NCBI RefSeq assembly: GCF_000172975.1 | Contig: NZ_ABTR02000001.1 | Coordinates: 2,503,437 to 2,567,436, forward strand | DNA from: Dethiosulfovibrio peptidovorans DSM 11002 | GTDB taxonomy: Bacteria > Synergistota > Synergistia > Synergistales > Dethiosulfovibrionaceae | DNA length: 64,000 bases | Reading direction: 5' to 3' | Shown here: positions 50,132-58,856 of the stretch, one piece after another | Layout of the letters: each line of letters starts with the position of its first letter | How positions within the stretch are numbered: the stretch's first letter is position 1 | Position numbers and translations under genes: made by a program | Notes under the pieces: generated by a model | Databases searched by the model: none | The model's input: the letters and a program-made list of their open reading frames with translations, nothing else | Told to the model about the DNA's origin: nothing

Positions 50132-52339
50132 TTAGTCTTTTGCTGTTCTTTTATTCAAAAGCCTGGCGTATACCTTCTCCATCGACCTTCCAAACTCCTC
50201 CATACCGTATTTCCGGGAAAACGCCTCGGCGTTTTCCGATATCCTCTTGCTGAGGTCGGGATCCTCTATCAAAGTCCGAATTCTATCGGACCAAGAAGCC
50301 CTATCCAGAAGGGTTTTATAGCCGTTGATTCCATCCCTGATGAAATCGTCCACTCCGCTTGACCTGACCGCCACTACCGGCAATCCCATGGTCAAAGCCT
50401 CCAGCACCACCATACCCTGGGTCTCCGAACAGGAAGCGAAGACAAACAGATCGCCCAAACCATAGTAAACCGGAATACTTTCAGGAGACACAGCTCCTAC
50501 CAGAATCACCGTATCGCCCAATCGAAGGTCGGAGATAGCGGCTTCTACCTCTTCTCTATCAGGGCCGTCCCCCACTATGAGAAATTTGAAAGAGACATCG
50601 CAATTATCCCGAAGCGACGCTAGGGCCTCCAGCATAAAAAGGATGTTCTTCTCCTTGCTCAACCTGGAGACCGTTATCAATATTTTTTCCTCTCCCAAAC
50701 CCAGTTTATCCCTCAGTTCTTCCACCTGAACTCGACACACCCTGGAAAAAAGCTCCCTGTCTATGCCGGTGGGGAGCACAAAAAGAGGCCGCCGAACCCC
50801 TATCATACGAAGGTAATACTCCGCAGATTCGGTAGGTACCACCACTCCATCGCATTTATTGCAAAAATGCCGCACCATGGCGTGAGAGAGAAAATTACGA
50901 AACAACGCCCCCGGGATGGGAACAGCGTGATCGAAACGATCCAGTCTGGTGTGGTAGGTATAGACAACCGGCACACCTATCCGTCCGGCTATAAACAACC
51001 CGACGGAGCCTAGCCAATAGGGATGATGAACGTGGATTATATCGGGCTTGAAACCCGATACTGAGCGGTATATACGGGGAAGAAAAATGTTGGAGACCGC
51101 CACCCCGAAAACCCTGAAACCCCTGAGGATAGGAGGAACACCCAGAACCCCTTCCTCGCCCTTTCCGTCTCCGGGAGCCACTACGATCACCCTGTGTCCC
51201 AGAGAGCTCAAAGCCCGTCTCAGCCTGTCCACCGACACGGGAACTCCGCCGATGAAAGGGAAGAAGGTATTGGTGAACATGGCAACCCCTATAGGTCTAT
51301 TCAACATCGGATCGGAGGGACTATCGAAATCGGGGTAGTAATTTTTCTCGACGAATACCACCGAATAAAGCCATATCGCCACAGCGGCACACATACATAC
51401 CATCAAAAGAAAGTTAACGTACCCGACGTAGAAAAGCGAATGGACGAAAAACCAAAGACTCTCCAAAGTCCGAAAGAACGGATGTTGTCCGATATCCAGC
51501 CTTACCGGCTCTATCGAGATACCGTCCTCATCCACCCTCACCTGCACATAATGGTAGAAGCTAAGATCATCGTTCAAGAGCAAACCGCCCGAGCCTCCGG
51601 TTATTATGTACTTGACCCCGTCGCAGAAGGTCTCGTCGAAAAAGGGCAGATTGGCCGAAAAAACGACATCGACACCGAAACGGGAGAACATCGAGACCAG
51701 TTTTTGCCCCACGTCCTGATCCAAAAAGGATTTGCTCGAAACCCCTACAAGCCCTACTGTATTTACCGGAATAGGAGGTCGTCCCACGAAAACGAAGACA
51801 TGCTCCTCCGAGGATCCGGCCATCAGATCCTCAAACCATCTAAACTGCCAATCCCACGAGGTCTTCCCGGTCCCATCCAGAAAAACGAACCTGCTGCCTC
51901 CTGCCACGAAGGTGAACAGGTACGGACCGTAGTGTTCGTAAAACCGACCACCTCCGAAAGCACTCTCCTCGTCCTCCCCAAAGGTGAGCATATAGGGTAT
52001 GTCCAGCTTCTCCATGGTACTGTGAAGAGCCCTGTACTTGTCCTCCCCTCCACCGCTAACCGCGTTTCCGGCGGAGACCACGAAATCCGTCTTGCTCGAG
52101 TTCAGGAGGGGAACGATTTTTTTCTCGAAAATCCCGATCGAGTTCTTTACGTTCCCAACGACGGTAAAGGAGAAACTGGACCTCCCCTTTAAACGCCTCT
52201 CTATTCTTTCCATCTGAACGGCATGAACCGCTCCGTAATCCTCCTCCACAAAATTGAGGTACAACTTATACCCAACCAAGAAGATCACGACCATTAAGTT
52301 GACGTAGAAGAGGATCTTAAGTTCTCTGGACCTACGCAC
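50132..52339 (-). CDS. Fusion of a degenerate calcineurin-like phosphoesterase domain with a GT4 glycosyltransferase
   Basis: A 735-residue two-part protein. Residues 1-30 hold a membrane helix; about 55-285 form an extracytoplasmic domain laid out like metallophosphatases (FSFTVVGNVKN, FVVSAGNAVSGGG, MLTFGEDEES, FVFLDGTGKTSWDWQ) in which the usual Asp, His and Asn metal ligands are replaced. A second helix at about 300-330 returns to the cytoplasm. The GT4 domain spans about 355-730: TNTFFPFIGGVPVSVDRLRRAL, DIIHVHHPYWLG, TGIDRELF, LSKEKNILFMLEAL and SETQGMVVLEALTMGLPVVA (the last shows the conserved ExxGxxxxE). It resembles diacylglycerol or phosphatidylinositol glycosyltransferases. GTG 52339 overlaps the LPG-type gene by eight bases. 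Confidence 0.85.
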   Translation of the reverse strand: MRRSRELKILFYVNLMVVIFLVGYKLYLNFVEEDYGAVHAVQMERIERRLKGRSSFSFTVVGNVKNSIGIFEKKIVPLLNSSKTDFVVSAGNAVSGGGEDKYRALHSTMEKLDIPYMLTFGEDEESAFGGGRFYEHYGPYLFTFVAGGSRFVFLDGTGKTSWDWQFRWFEDLMAGSSEEHVFVFVGRPPIPVNTVGLVGVSSKSFLDQDVGQKLVSMFSRFGVDVVFSANLPFFDETFCDGVKYIITGGSGGLLLNDDLSFYHYVQVRVDEDGISIEPVRLDIGQHPFFRTLESLWFFVHSLFYVGYVNFLLMVCMCAAVAIWLYSVVFVEKNYYPDFDSPSDPMLNRPIGVAMFTNTFFPFIGGVPVSVDRLRRALSSLGHRVIVVAPGDGKGEEGVLGVPPILRGFRVFGVAVSNIFLPRIYRSVSGFKPDIIHVHHPYWLGSVGLFIAGRIGVPVVYTYHTRLDRFDHAVPIPGALFRNFLSHAMVRHFCNKCDGVVVPTESAEYYLRMIGVRRPLFVLPTGIDRELFSRVCRVQVEELRDKLGLGEEKILITVSRLSKEKNILFMLEALASLRDNCDVSFKFLIVGDGPDREEVEAAISDLRLGDTVILVGAVSPESIPVYYGLGDLFVFASCSETQGMVVLEALTMGLPVVAVRSSGVDDFIRDGINGYKTLLDRASWSDRIRTLIEDPDLSKRISENAEAFSRKYGMEEFGRSMEKVYARLLNKRTAKD

Positions 52340-53423
52340 CGCAACGTCTCCGACCGAATAAATCGGTCAACGTAAAGAGAAAGCCTATTCCCATTCCCAG
52401 ATATATGGTCAGAAAACGCCAGATAACTATCACCGAGACCAACTCGGAGGAAGGGATCGACGACAGAAAAAAAAGGCCGAATAGTCCCTCGGCAAAACCA
52501 GCTCCACCGGGGGTAGGCGAGAAGTACATTATAAAAGTCGTCAAGATCAAGAGCCCTACGGAAAGAAGATAGGGCACGGGATAACCGGTCCCCCGAAGAA
52601 GAAAAAAGGGAAAGGAGAAGAGGGCCATCAGAAAAACGGCCGTACATACCACGGACAGAAGGATATCGGCACCTCCTCTGCTACAGCGTCTGATATCCCT
52701 AGAAAAACGCACGATCTCCTTTACCGCTTTGGATCTCCAGGAAACTGCCCTGGCTCTGTCGATCACCTTGGTTCGGCAAAGCAGGTTAAGCCCCCTATGG
52801 AGGACAAAGATCATCCAGTTCCTCTTAAGCAGGGCCAGACAGAACAGAAACAGATAGACGATCCCTAAAAATGCGAAGCCCAAGGACAGAATCCCCCCTC
52901 CCAAAGAGGTCGAAAAGGGATGTAAAAAGAGTAACAAAAAAGGAGAGACCCCGAATATACAGACAGTGGCTAGGAAGGTCCTCAAGGTAGTAGCCGCCGT
53001 CGCAGTTCCGAGAGGGACACCGAACCTCCGGAGATACCATATCTGGGCAAAGCCTCCACCGGTTGCCATAGGGGTTATATTCGAGAAAAATATGTTTACA
53101 AATACCAGTTTGGCCAATCCCACTAAAGGGATCCTATATCCCATCGACCGGAGAACATAGAAGAGCCTCAGTCCGTCGCAACAGAAATAGACAACCAAAA
53201 GCCCTAGCAAACAGACCACGGTACGAAGAGACAAAAATCCATAGCCCACGTGAAAATCGCCTCCCAGCCCTTTGGAGATAAACACCGGAGCAAGGACGCT
53301 CAAAGAGACGAAAAGCAAGGCGAATAAAACAAGACGAAGCTTCCCTATTTGCTCTATCACATTGGCGGAAAAATCCTTACGATTCGAGGCCACCGTACCA
53401 TCGCTCCCTTCATTTTCGGACAC
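52332..53423 (-). CDS. LPG-synthase-type transmembrane protein (UPF0104 family)
   Basis: A 363-residue polytopic protein with about eight helices, matching the flippase-like domain of lysylphosphatidylglycerol synthetases without the soluble transferase. The two family motifs are VNIFFSNITPMATGGGFAQIWYLRRFG near residue 115 and YFSPTPGGAGFAEGLFGLFF near residue 300. Coupling with the GT4 fusion by an eight-base overlap suggests joint action on a membrane glycolipid, one making and one moving it; this is inference from organisation. Confidence 0.85.
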   Translation of the reverse strand: MSENEGSDGTVASNRKDFSANVIEQIGKLRLVLFALLFVSLSVLAPVFISKGLGGDFHVGYGFLSLRTVVCLLGLLVVYFCCDGLRLFYVLRSMGYRIPLVGLAKLVFVNIFFSNITPMATGGGFAQIWYLRRFGVPLGTATAATTLRTFLATVCIFGVSPFLLLFLHPFSTSLGGGILSLGFAFLGIVYLFLFCLALLKRNWMIFVLHRGLNLLCRTKVIDRARAVSWRSKAVKEIVRFSRDIRRCSRGGADILLSVVCTAVFLMALFSFPFFLLRGTGYPVPYLLSVGLLILTTFIMYFSPTPGGAGFAEGLFGLFFLSSIPSSELVSVIVIWRFLTIYLGMGIGFLFTLTDLFGRRRCGA

Positions 53424-53462
53424 ATCATACCAGATCCATGGAACTCCACACAGGAGGGCTAC

Positions 53463-53491
53463 TTGACCTCATACAGCTAAAGAGATAGACT
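53463..53491 (+). promoter_or_regulatory. Probable promoter of the YfcC-AbgB operon
   Basis: TTGACC (53463-53468) and TAGACT (53486-53491), 17-base spacer, giving a leader of about 45 bases. Confidence 0.5.
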
Positions 53492-53540
53492 GTAAAATAC
53501 TTTATTTTGGATACACAAATAAACTACAGGAGGTTTTGTT

Positions 53541-54953
53541 ATGGTCACACAGGAGAAAAAGCGCTCCTCATTTCCACACGTATTCGTCATACTCCTATCC
53601 ATAATGGTAGCAGCCATGGTGGCTACCTGGTTCGTTCCAGCCGGAGAGTTCAGCAGACAGTTGGACCCGAAGAGCAATCGGACCGTAATAGTACCGGACA
53701 GCTTCCACTCGGTCGAACAGGCACCGGTCGATCCATTCCAGATGTTCGTAGCCGTCCAGAAAGGCATGACCCAGGCGGGATCGATAGTCTTCTTCATATT
53801 TATCGTATTTTCTTCCATTTATGTCGTGATGTCGACAGGGGCCATAGACGCCTTCATAGCCTGGATGGTCCGCAAGACCAGGTCCAACCCAGCTTCGGCC
53901 AACATCACATTCGGAGTTCTCATGGCCGTATTCATGATATGGGGATCCACCGGAACCCTGTCCTACGAGGAGATGATAGCCTTCGTCCCCATCTTCGCCA
54001 GCTTGGCCTTGGCTCTGGGATATGACCCCATAGTGGGATTGGCGGTATCGTTCGTCTCAGTCGGAATAGGATTCGCATCAGCTACGGTAAACCCATTCAC
54101 CATCGGGGTGGCGCAGACCATTTCGGAACTTCCCCTTTTCTCCGGACTAGCCTACAGGCTGTTGATATTGGCGGTTATGGGAAGCATAACCATAGCATGG
54201 ACCCTCAGATATGCCGCAAAGATCAAAAACGACCCATCCAAGAGCGTGGTAAGCGACCTGGACTTCGAAGACTTGGAATTCGACGAAGAAAAGGTGAACC
54301 TTAAGTTCACAAAAACCCACAAAACCGTCCTAATGCTTTTTTTGATTACCATACTGATCGCAGGGTTCGGACTTCTTAAGCTTCACTGGTATATCAACCA
54401 GCTGGCTGGGCTGTTCCTCATCATGGGTATTCTGGTAGGCATAGCGGACAGAAAGGCACCCAGCCGCATCGCCGAGCTTTTCGTTGAAGGGATGAGCAAA
54501 GGCGTCCTCTCCGCGATGGTGGTAGGAGTGGCACGGGGAATCTTGGTCGTATTATCGGAAGGTAAGATCGTGGACTCCATAATAAACGGAATGGCGAACC
54601 TTCTGGGTCAGGGATCAGCCTATCTGAGCTCCGTCGGAATGCTGCTTTTCCAGACTATGATGAATTTCCTCGTTCCATCCGGATCGGGACAGGCGGCCAC
54701 TACCATGCCTATAATGGCCCCCTTGGCCGACCTGTTGGAGGTTAAAAGACAGGTAGCGGTGTTGGCCTTTCAGTTCGGCGACGGATTCTCCAACCTGCTT
54801 TGGCCGACAGGCTTCATTCTGATCGGTTGCATCCTGGCTAAGGTGCCACTCAGCCGCTATCTCCGTTGGTTCCTTCCCCTCTACGCAGTGCTCTTCGTCG
54901 TTCAAATCCTGTTCCTCTGGGGAGCTATAGCCATAGGTTATGGCCCGTTCTAA
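53541..54953 (+). CDS. YfcC-family permease
   Basis: A 470-residue inner-membrane carrier with 11-13 helices. The start SFPHVFVILLSIMVAAMVATWFVPAGEF and the segments GSTGTLSYEEMIAFVPIF, ASATVNPFTIGVAQ and FLVPSGSGQAATTMPIMAPL are hallmarks of the YfcC/ArcD-like ion transporter superfamily. A hydrophilic insert at about 230-262 (DFEDLEFDEEKVN) faces the cytoplasm. Substrates of this family include basic amino acids and small peptides; the AbgB-like hydrolase 19 bases downstream suggests a peptide or acyl-amino-acid substrate. AGGAGG precedes the ATG. Confidence 0.9.
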   Translation: MVTQEKKRSSFPHVFVILLSIMVAAMVATWFVPAGEFSRQLDPKSNRTVIVPDSFHSVEQAPVDPFQMFVAVQKGMTQAGSIVFFIFIVFSSIYVVMSTGAIDAFIAWMVRKTRSNPASANITFGVLMAVFMIWGSTGTLSYEEMIAFVPIFASLALALGYDPIVGLAVSFVSVGIGFASATVNPFTIGVAQTISELPLFSGLAYRLLILAVMGSITIAWTLRYAAKIKNDPSKSVVSDLDFEDLEFDEEKVNLKFTKTHKTVLMLFLITILIAGFGLLKLHWYINQLAGLFLIMGILVGIADRKAPSRIAELFVEGMSKGVLSAMVVGVARGILVVLSEGKIVDSIINGMANLLGQGSAYLSSVGMLLFQTMMNFLVPSGSGQAATTMPIMAPLADLLEVKRQVAVLAFQFGDGFSNLLWPTGFILIGCILAKVPLSRYLRWFLPLYAVLFVVQILFLWGAIAIGYGPF

Positions 54954-54972
54954 ACACATAGGGATCGATACG

Positions 54973-56364
54973 ATGACAGATGAATCGAGAAAGGATATTC
55001 TGCGTCTATTGGAGGAGATCGCACCGAAACCGGAAAAGCTGGCCCTGGACCTATGGAAAAATCCCGAGCTGGGCCTTGAGGAGAGATACGCCGCCGACAG
55101 ATACGAAGAAATTCTTTCCCTTGAGGGATTTCAGGTCCAAAGGGGGATCGGCGACCTGGACACAGCCATCTCGGCTAGCTGGGGCTCCGGCTCCCCCTTT
55201 ATAGGATTTCTGGGAGAATACGACGCTCTGCCTGGAATAGCCGAAGACGGTGGCCCGGGGCACGGATGTGGACACAACCTCCTCGGAGCCGCATCTCTAG
55301 GGGCTGCCATGGCCCTGAAGAAATACATGGAAAAACTGAATCTGTCCGGAACGGTGGTCTTCTATGGATGCCCCGCCGAGGAAAACAACGGCGGAAAGGT
55401 CTATATGGCAAGAGACGGCTGCTTCTCCGAGCTGGATGCCGCCCTGACCTGGCACCCCTCTGACGTAAACGCCGTATGGGAGGCGGGAACTCTCGCCCTG
55501 AACGCCTGTAACTTCGTCTTCAAAGGTGTCACCTCCCATGCGGCCAAGTCTCCGGAGGCGGGCAGAAGTGCCCTGGACGGAGCCATACTGATGGACGTAG
55601 GGGTCAACTACCTGAGGGAACACATGATCCAGGAGGCACGGATCCACAGCGTTATAACCTCTGGCGGCAAGACTCCCAACGTGGTCCCAGCCGAGGCAAC
55701 TATATGCTACTACGTCAGGGCTCCCAGGCGAGACCAGGTGGAGCCTCTTTTCGAAAGGGTGGTCAACTGCGCCAAGGGAGCAGCTCTTATGACCGATACG
55801 ACCTTCGAGATCGATATGATCGACGGACTTTACGACTACCTGCCCAACCCAGTGTTGAACAAGGTCGCGTCAAAGATAATGTCGGAACTTGGAGGACCGA
55901 AATTCGACGCGGTCGATCGAGAGAAGGCGGCTAAGTTGCAATCCAGCCTTCCGGAAAAAACGGTCAAAGAGGCTTTCAAAAAATACGGGGCCACCGCAGA
56001 TTTTCTGGGCCGGGAGCTTAGCGATGTCTATCTTCCAGGAGGAGGCCCCATGGCAAAGGGAAAAACCATGGCGGGATCGACCGACGTGGGAGACGTATCT
56101 CACGTCGTACCAACCATTCAGATAACGACCTGTACCATGCCGATAGGGACCTCTCTACACTCCTGGCAGAGCAACGAATCCTTCGGTAGCACCATCGGAT
56201 TGAAGGGTATGAACTTCGCCTCTCAAGTGCTTGCCCTGACCGCCTTGGAGCTTTTAAAGGACGAGTCTCTGTTGAAAAAGGCAAAAGACGCCTTCGAAAG
56301 GGATACCGAGGGAGAGCCTTACGAGAGCCCGTTGATTCCCGGAGCTAGACCGAAGATAAGATAA
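54973..56364 (+). CDS. M20 peptidase, AbgB-like aminobenzoyl-glutamate/dipeptide hydrolase
   Basis: Two-metal amidohydrolase of 463 residues. Motifs are KNPELGLEERYAADRY (typical first segment), FLGEYDALPGI, GHGCGHNLLGAASLGAA with the metal His, GCPAEENNGGKVYMARDGC with the catalytic Glu, LTWHPSDVNAVWE and late GSTDVGDVSHVVPTIQI. The dimerisation lid lies between about residues 185 and 315. The start at 54973 has AGGGAT eight bases upstream; ATG 54940 lies within the permease gene. Likely substrates are N-acyl amino acids or dipeptides brought in by the YfcC carrier. Confidence 0.92.
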   Translation: MTDESRKDILRLLEEIAPKPEKLALDLWKNPELGLEERYAADRYEEILSLEGFQVQRGIGDLDTAISASWGSGSPFIGFLGEYDALPGIAEDGGPGHGCGHNLLGAASLGAAMALKKYMEKLNLSGTVVFYGCPAEENNGGKVYMARDGCFSELDAALTWHPSDVNAVWEAGTLALNACNFVFKGVTSHAAKSPEAGRSALDGAILMDVGVNYLREHMIQEARIHSVITSGGKTPNVVPAEATICYYVRAPRRDQVEPLFERVVNCAKGAALMTDTTFEIDMIDGLYDYLPNPVLNKVASKIMSELGGPKFDAVDREKAAKLQSSLPEKTVKEAFKKYGATADFLGRELSDVYLPGGGPMAKGKTMAGSTDVGDVSHVVPTIQITTCTMPIGTSLHSWQSNESFGSTIGLKGMNFASQVLALTALELLKDESLLKKAKDAFERDTEGEPYESPLIPGARPKIR

Positions 56365-56395
56365 AGACGGACGGGTTATAAAAACGGCCGGGTAA

Positions 56396-56758
56396 CTATT
56401 CAGTCCCCCCTCCTATGAACGCCACCGCTTCACCGTAGCTCACGAACTGGGACACTACGTCCTCGGCCACCAAGCAGCCTTTTCCCTGGAATTGTGAGCT
56501 CCGAGAGAGAAACATACTGGACAGTACCCGCGGTATCAACGCCCTTTTCAGATCGGCCGTTATGTCGTGTCTGGCCTGTCCCGTGGCTATTCCATACCGC
56601 AGGACTTGCCCCTCTATTTGAGATACCCTGTGAGCCGTCTCAATGTGTCCCTGGTCCTCTATCCGACGAAAGACGGTCAACCCACAAATACAGTAGCCGT
56701 CGGGATCTGCGACGATCCCGACGGCTACGAAATGGCTAATGGTGGAGGCGCGGACCAC
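56396..56758 (-). CDS. Possible small prophage-end protein of unknown function
   Basis: A 120-residue reading from GTG 56758 with GGGAG six bases upstream. The sequence has a CIC pair near residue 23 and a basic middle (FRRIEDQGHIETAHRVSQIE, ARHDITADLKRALIPRVLSS) but no known family. A competing plus-strand reading overlaps it (56567-56824) without a ribosome site. It is the last coding segment before the host gene and may be an outer prophage gene or a remnant. Confidence 0.45.
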   Translation of the reverse strand: MVRASTISHFVAVGIVADPDGYCICGLTVFRRIEDQGHIETAHRVSQIEGQVLRYGIATGQARHDITADLKRALIPRVLSSMFLSRSSQFQGKGCLVAEDVVSQFVSYGEAVAFIGGGTE

Positions 56759-56791
56759 AGAATACTCCCTAATTGCAAGAGGTTACGTAGT

Positions 56792-56811
56792 TTGGAGACA
56801 CCTTGGAGACA
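56792..56811. repeat. Short direct repeat at the prophage edge
   Basis: TTGGAGACA twice (56792-56800 and 56803-56811), two bases apart, in the 105-base gap between holin and the 120-residue reading. Could belong to an attachment core or a late control site; nothing more is visible in this gap. Confidence 0.3.
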
Positions 56812-56863
56812 AAAACATGCCTAAACGGCTACTTTTCCAAAACACTAGACGACGTACCTCCGC

Positions 56864-57178
56864 CTATCGCTTTGTTTCCCTTTCCAGCCATTTTAGCAGA
56901 AGCTCCTGACCGAAGTCTAGAATCTGTCCGGCACTGTATCCGGCCATGGCCACGACGGCGGAAGTCAGCCAGGCATTGAGTCCTATTCCAGAGCAGAAAC
57001 ACTGGACGACCACCCCGGCGAATCCCGCCGTTATCATTCCGCCTATAAACTCGCCCCATGAGAACGGCTCGGATCTGTGGAGCCTCACGTATCGAACGAA
57101 GGATCCCACCATAGCCATGAGTGCGGCGGGGAATATGATCCCCGCCAGTTTTCTGAGGGCTTCAACGTAGTCGTGCAT
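56864..57178 (-). CDS. Phage holin
   Basis: A 104-residue protein with three hydrophobic stretches: GIIFPAALMAMVGSFVRYVR, GGMITAGFAGVVVQCFCSGI, and LTSAVVAMAGYSAGQILDF, with a charged C-terminus LLLKWLERETKR. The pattern FPAALMAMVG...SFSWGEFI is like the LydA/lambda-type holins. It starts ten bases after the endolysin stop, the usual lysis-cassette spacing. Timed pore formation releases or activates the endolysin. Confidence 0.8.
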   Translation of the reverse strand: MHDYVEALRKLAGIIFPAALMAMVGSFVRYVRLHRSEPFSWGEFIGGMITAGFAGVVVQCFCSGIGLNAWLTSAVVAMAGYSAGQILDFGQELLLKWLERETKR

Positions 57179-57188
57179 GGTCCCTCCT

Positions 57189-57737
57189 TCACTTTATCTC
57201 GTCTATCAACCCGGCCACCCTTCGACGTACCCAACCCCACAGAAACTTTCGTTGGCTGGAGTCCCCCTCGACGATCTTCACATAAAACCTGGTCCGCATC
57301 GCAAGAACACTCATTGATAGGGCCTCGGGCGAATTGCCGTCCAGAGCCTTTTTCAAGGTTTTTAGGGTGTTAGGACCTATGACCCCGTCGACGCTAAGGT
57401 CCGCATCAGCCACGAAGTTCAGGGTCTTCTGCAGCAGCCGTCCAGCTCCCCCCACGCCGTGGTTCACGGCACAGTCGAACATGACGAGGTCCAGCGGGTT
57501 CGGCATTCCGTCGGCTTCTATGGGCTCCCAGTAGTCGGACCAGTAGATCAGGGCGGCGTCGGCCTTCGACAAAGATCGTATGTCCTTATGGGAGACTATC
57601 TTTCTCTCGTAGGCGGATCTAAGGGTACCTTCCGTTATGCCGTAATTGGTCCGTCCTCCCCTATCGTCCGGATCGTTCACATATCCTCCCTCGAATCCCA
57701 ACACCACGGAGAGGACTTCAGAGAACCTGTCCGTCAC
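57189..57737 (-). CDS. Endolysin, GH108-type with peptidoglycan-binding domain
   Basis: Muramidase-like enzyme of 182 residues for host-wall lysis. The catalytic motif EGGYVNDPDDRGGRTNYGIT is near residue 15 (Glu of EGGY), and the LIYWSDYWEPIEADGMPNPLDLVMFDCAVNHG segment follows (core YWEPIEAD, FDCAVNHG). A C-terminal binding domain contains LSVDGVIGPNTLKTLKKAL. The GTG at 57737 has GGGGAGGGGG upstream and overlaps the previous stop as GTGA. No signal peptide, so it depends on the holin. Confidence 0.92.
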   Translation of the reverse strand: MTDRFSEVLSVVLGFEGGYVNDPDDRGGRTNYGITEGTLRSAYERKIVSHKDIRSLSKADAALIYWSDYWEPIEADGMPNPLDLVMFDCAVNHGVGGAGRLLQKTLNFVADADLSVDGVIGPNTLKTLKKALDGNSPEALSMSVLAMRTRFYVKIVEGDSSQRKFLWGWVRRRVAGLIDEIK

Positions 57738-58186
57738 TTCGTCCCCCTCCCCTCCCAGGGCAAAGGGCCCGCTATATCCAATATGTCCCTGCCATGGATC
57801 GCCAGCTCCTCTATCCTGTCCAGCCCCCAGTCGTGACCGAGGCGCTCGTTCAGTTTGTCCACGGCATAGTCCACCAGTCCTCGGATGATGGGGCCATCGA
57901 AGGGCTCCAGAAACCATGGAAGGACTATCAAGCCATCCAGGTATTCCACGACGGCGTCTCTCTTGTCCTTTGACTGAAGCCCCGAGATCTCGTCCTTCAC
58001 CTGCGAGGTGGCCAACTCGGCGAACACGACTATACGCCCGACAAAATCGACCACATTCGACAGATTCTCCCTTGCCTTCTTGAGACTGTTCCACTCGGAC
58101 AGCTCGTTCATCCGCTCTTTCAGATACCTAGCGTCGGCCACCAGAGTGCTCAGGGCTTCCTTGATCTTTTCGACGTTCTCTCTCAT
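57734..58186 (-). CDS. Prophage protein of unknown function, lysis cassette
   Basis: A 150-residue soluble helical protein (ENVEKIKEALSTLVADARYL, ERMNELSEWNSLKKARENLS) rich in charged residues, without cysteines or membrane segments. Its end overlaps the endolysin start and it begins after the terminator at 58211-58240 with GAGGAGG upstream. Position suggests a late or lysis-associated role, possibly a spanin-less accessory or regulator; no family is recognised. Confidence 0.7.
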   Translation of the reverse strand: MRENVEKIKEALSTLVADARYLKERMNELSEWNSLKKARENLSNVVDFVGRIVVFAELATSQVKDEISGLQSKDKRDAVVEYLDGLIVLPWFLEPFDGPIIRGLVDYAVDKLNERLGHDWGLDRIEELAIHGRDILDIAGPLPWEGRGTK

Positions 58187-58210
58187 CGGGATTCCTCCTC
58201 TTTTCGGAAC

Positions 58211-58240
58211 AAAAAAAGGGAAGCCCACGCCGAGCTTCCC
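58211..58240 (-). terminator. Terminator inside the prophage late region
   Basis: On the minus strand GGGAAGC (58234-58240) pairs with GCTTCCC (58218-58224) around a nine-base loop, followed by seven Ts. It separates the structural genes from the lysis cassette. Confidence 0.8.
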
Positions 58241-58259
58241 CGAAACTTTATGCCGTTCG

Positions 58260-58445
58260 CTACGCCTCCGGCGTCTCCAATTCCATACCCAACCTCAAAG
58301 CTCCCACCATGACGACGTTGCTCTTCGGAGGGGCTCCCGGCGTCTTTATCTGATCCCATATCCGGTCCATCTTCGAAGACAAACCACCCATTCCCGACAA
58401 CACCGGGGAGAGATCTATGTCCGTCTGCTTGATGAAACGTCCCAT
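58260..58445 (-). CDS. Small prophage protein of unknown function
   Basis: A 61-residue protein beginning MGRFIKQTDIDLSPVLSGMG, with a Pro/Gly-rich middle and a short hydrophobic strand KSNVVMVGALRLGMELE. ATG 58445 shares its first base with the stop of the preceding gene (TGATG) and has GGAGGTG upstream. No family recognised; translationally coupled. Confidence 0.7.
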   Translation of the reverse strand: MGRFIKQTDIDLSPVLSGMGGLSSKMDRIWDQIKTPGAPPKSNVVMVGALRLGMELETPEA

Positions 58446-58852
58446 CAAGACACCTCCATAACGAGAAGATTCACTGTTGCCCCCGCCGAGGAAGACAGGG
58501 AGATCTCCCCCAGCCGTCCCCAGTCCAGACTATCGAGGTCGAGCCCGTAATTCCCATCCAGCCTTATGGCTCTTTCGCCCAGATGGATCTCCGCAACGTC
58601 GTCCCCCTCGGTGGCCGCCTGGAGAGAGAGCTTGCCGCAATAGGGGACCGGCAATGTCACGGTCTCACCGGGCGGGACGGTCACCTCTCCGGAATACAAC
58701 ACCTGAGAGCGAGGCTTAGGATCGTCGGAGACGACGGTAAGCCCGATCTCCTCGGCGGGAATGAAAAAGGGCACCCGTTTTTCCTCGCCGGGTACCCAGT
58801 AATGCCGCCCGAAAGATATCGGGTAGGACTTTTCGTTTTTATATGTAGGCAT
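58445..58852 (-). CDS. Prophage structural-type protein of unknown function
   Basis: A 135-residue protein, predicted mostly beta (YPISFGRHYWVPGEEKRVPF, GEVTVPPGETVTLPVPYCGK, SSSAGATVNLLVMEVS). Alternating hydrophobic strands suggest a tail tip or head decoration fold. It begins four bases after the stop of the 423-residue gene and is coupled to the 61-residue gene. No sequence family recognised. Confidence 0.68.
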   Translation of the reverse strand: MPTYKNEKSYPISFGRHYWVPGEEKRVPFFIPAEEIGLTVVSDDPKPRSQVLYSGEVTVPPGETVTLPVPYCGKLSLQAATEGDDVAEIHLGERAIRLDGNYGLDLDSLDWGRLGEISLSSSAGATVNLLVMEVS

Positions 58853-58856
58853 GGAT

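Noticed and set aside
51194..52192. 332-residue plus-strand frame opposite the GT4 fusion
   Set aside because: Shadow frame; the minus-strand protein has clear GT4 motifs.
56567..56824. 85-residue plus-strand frame in the prophage edge
   Set aside because: No ribosome binding site and no recognisable pattern; the minus-strand frame has better support.
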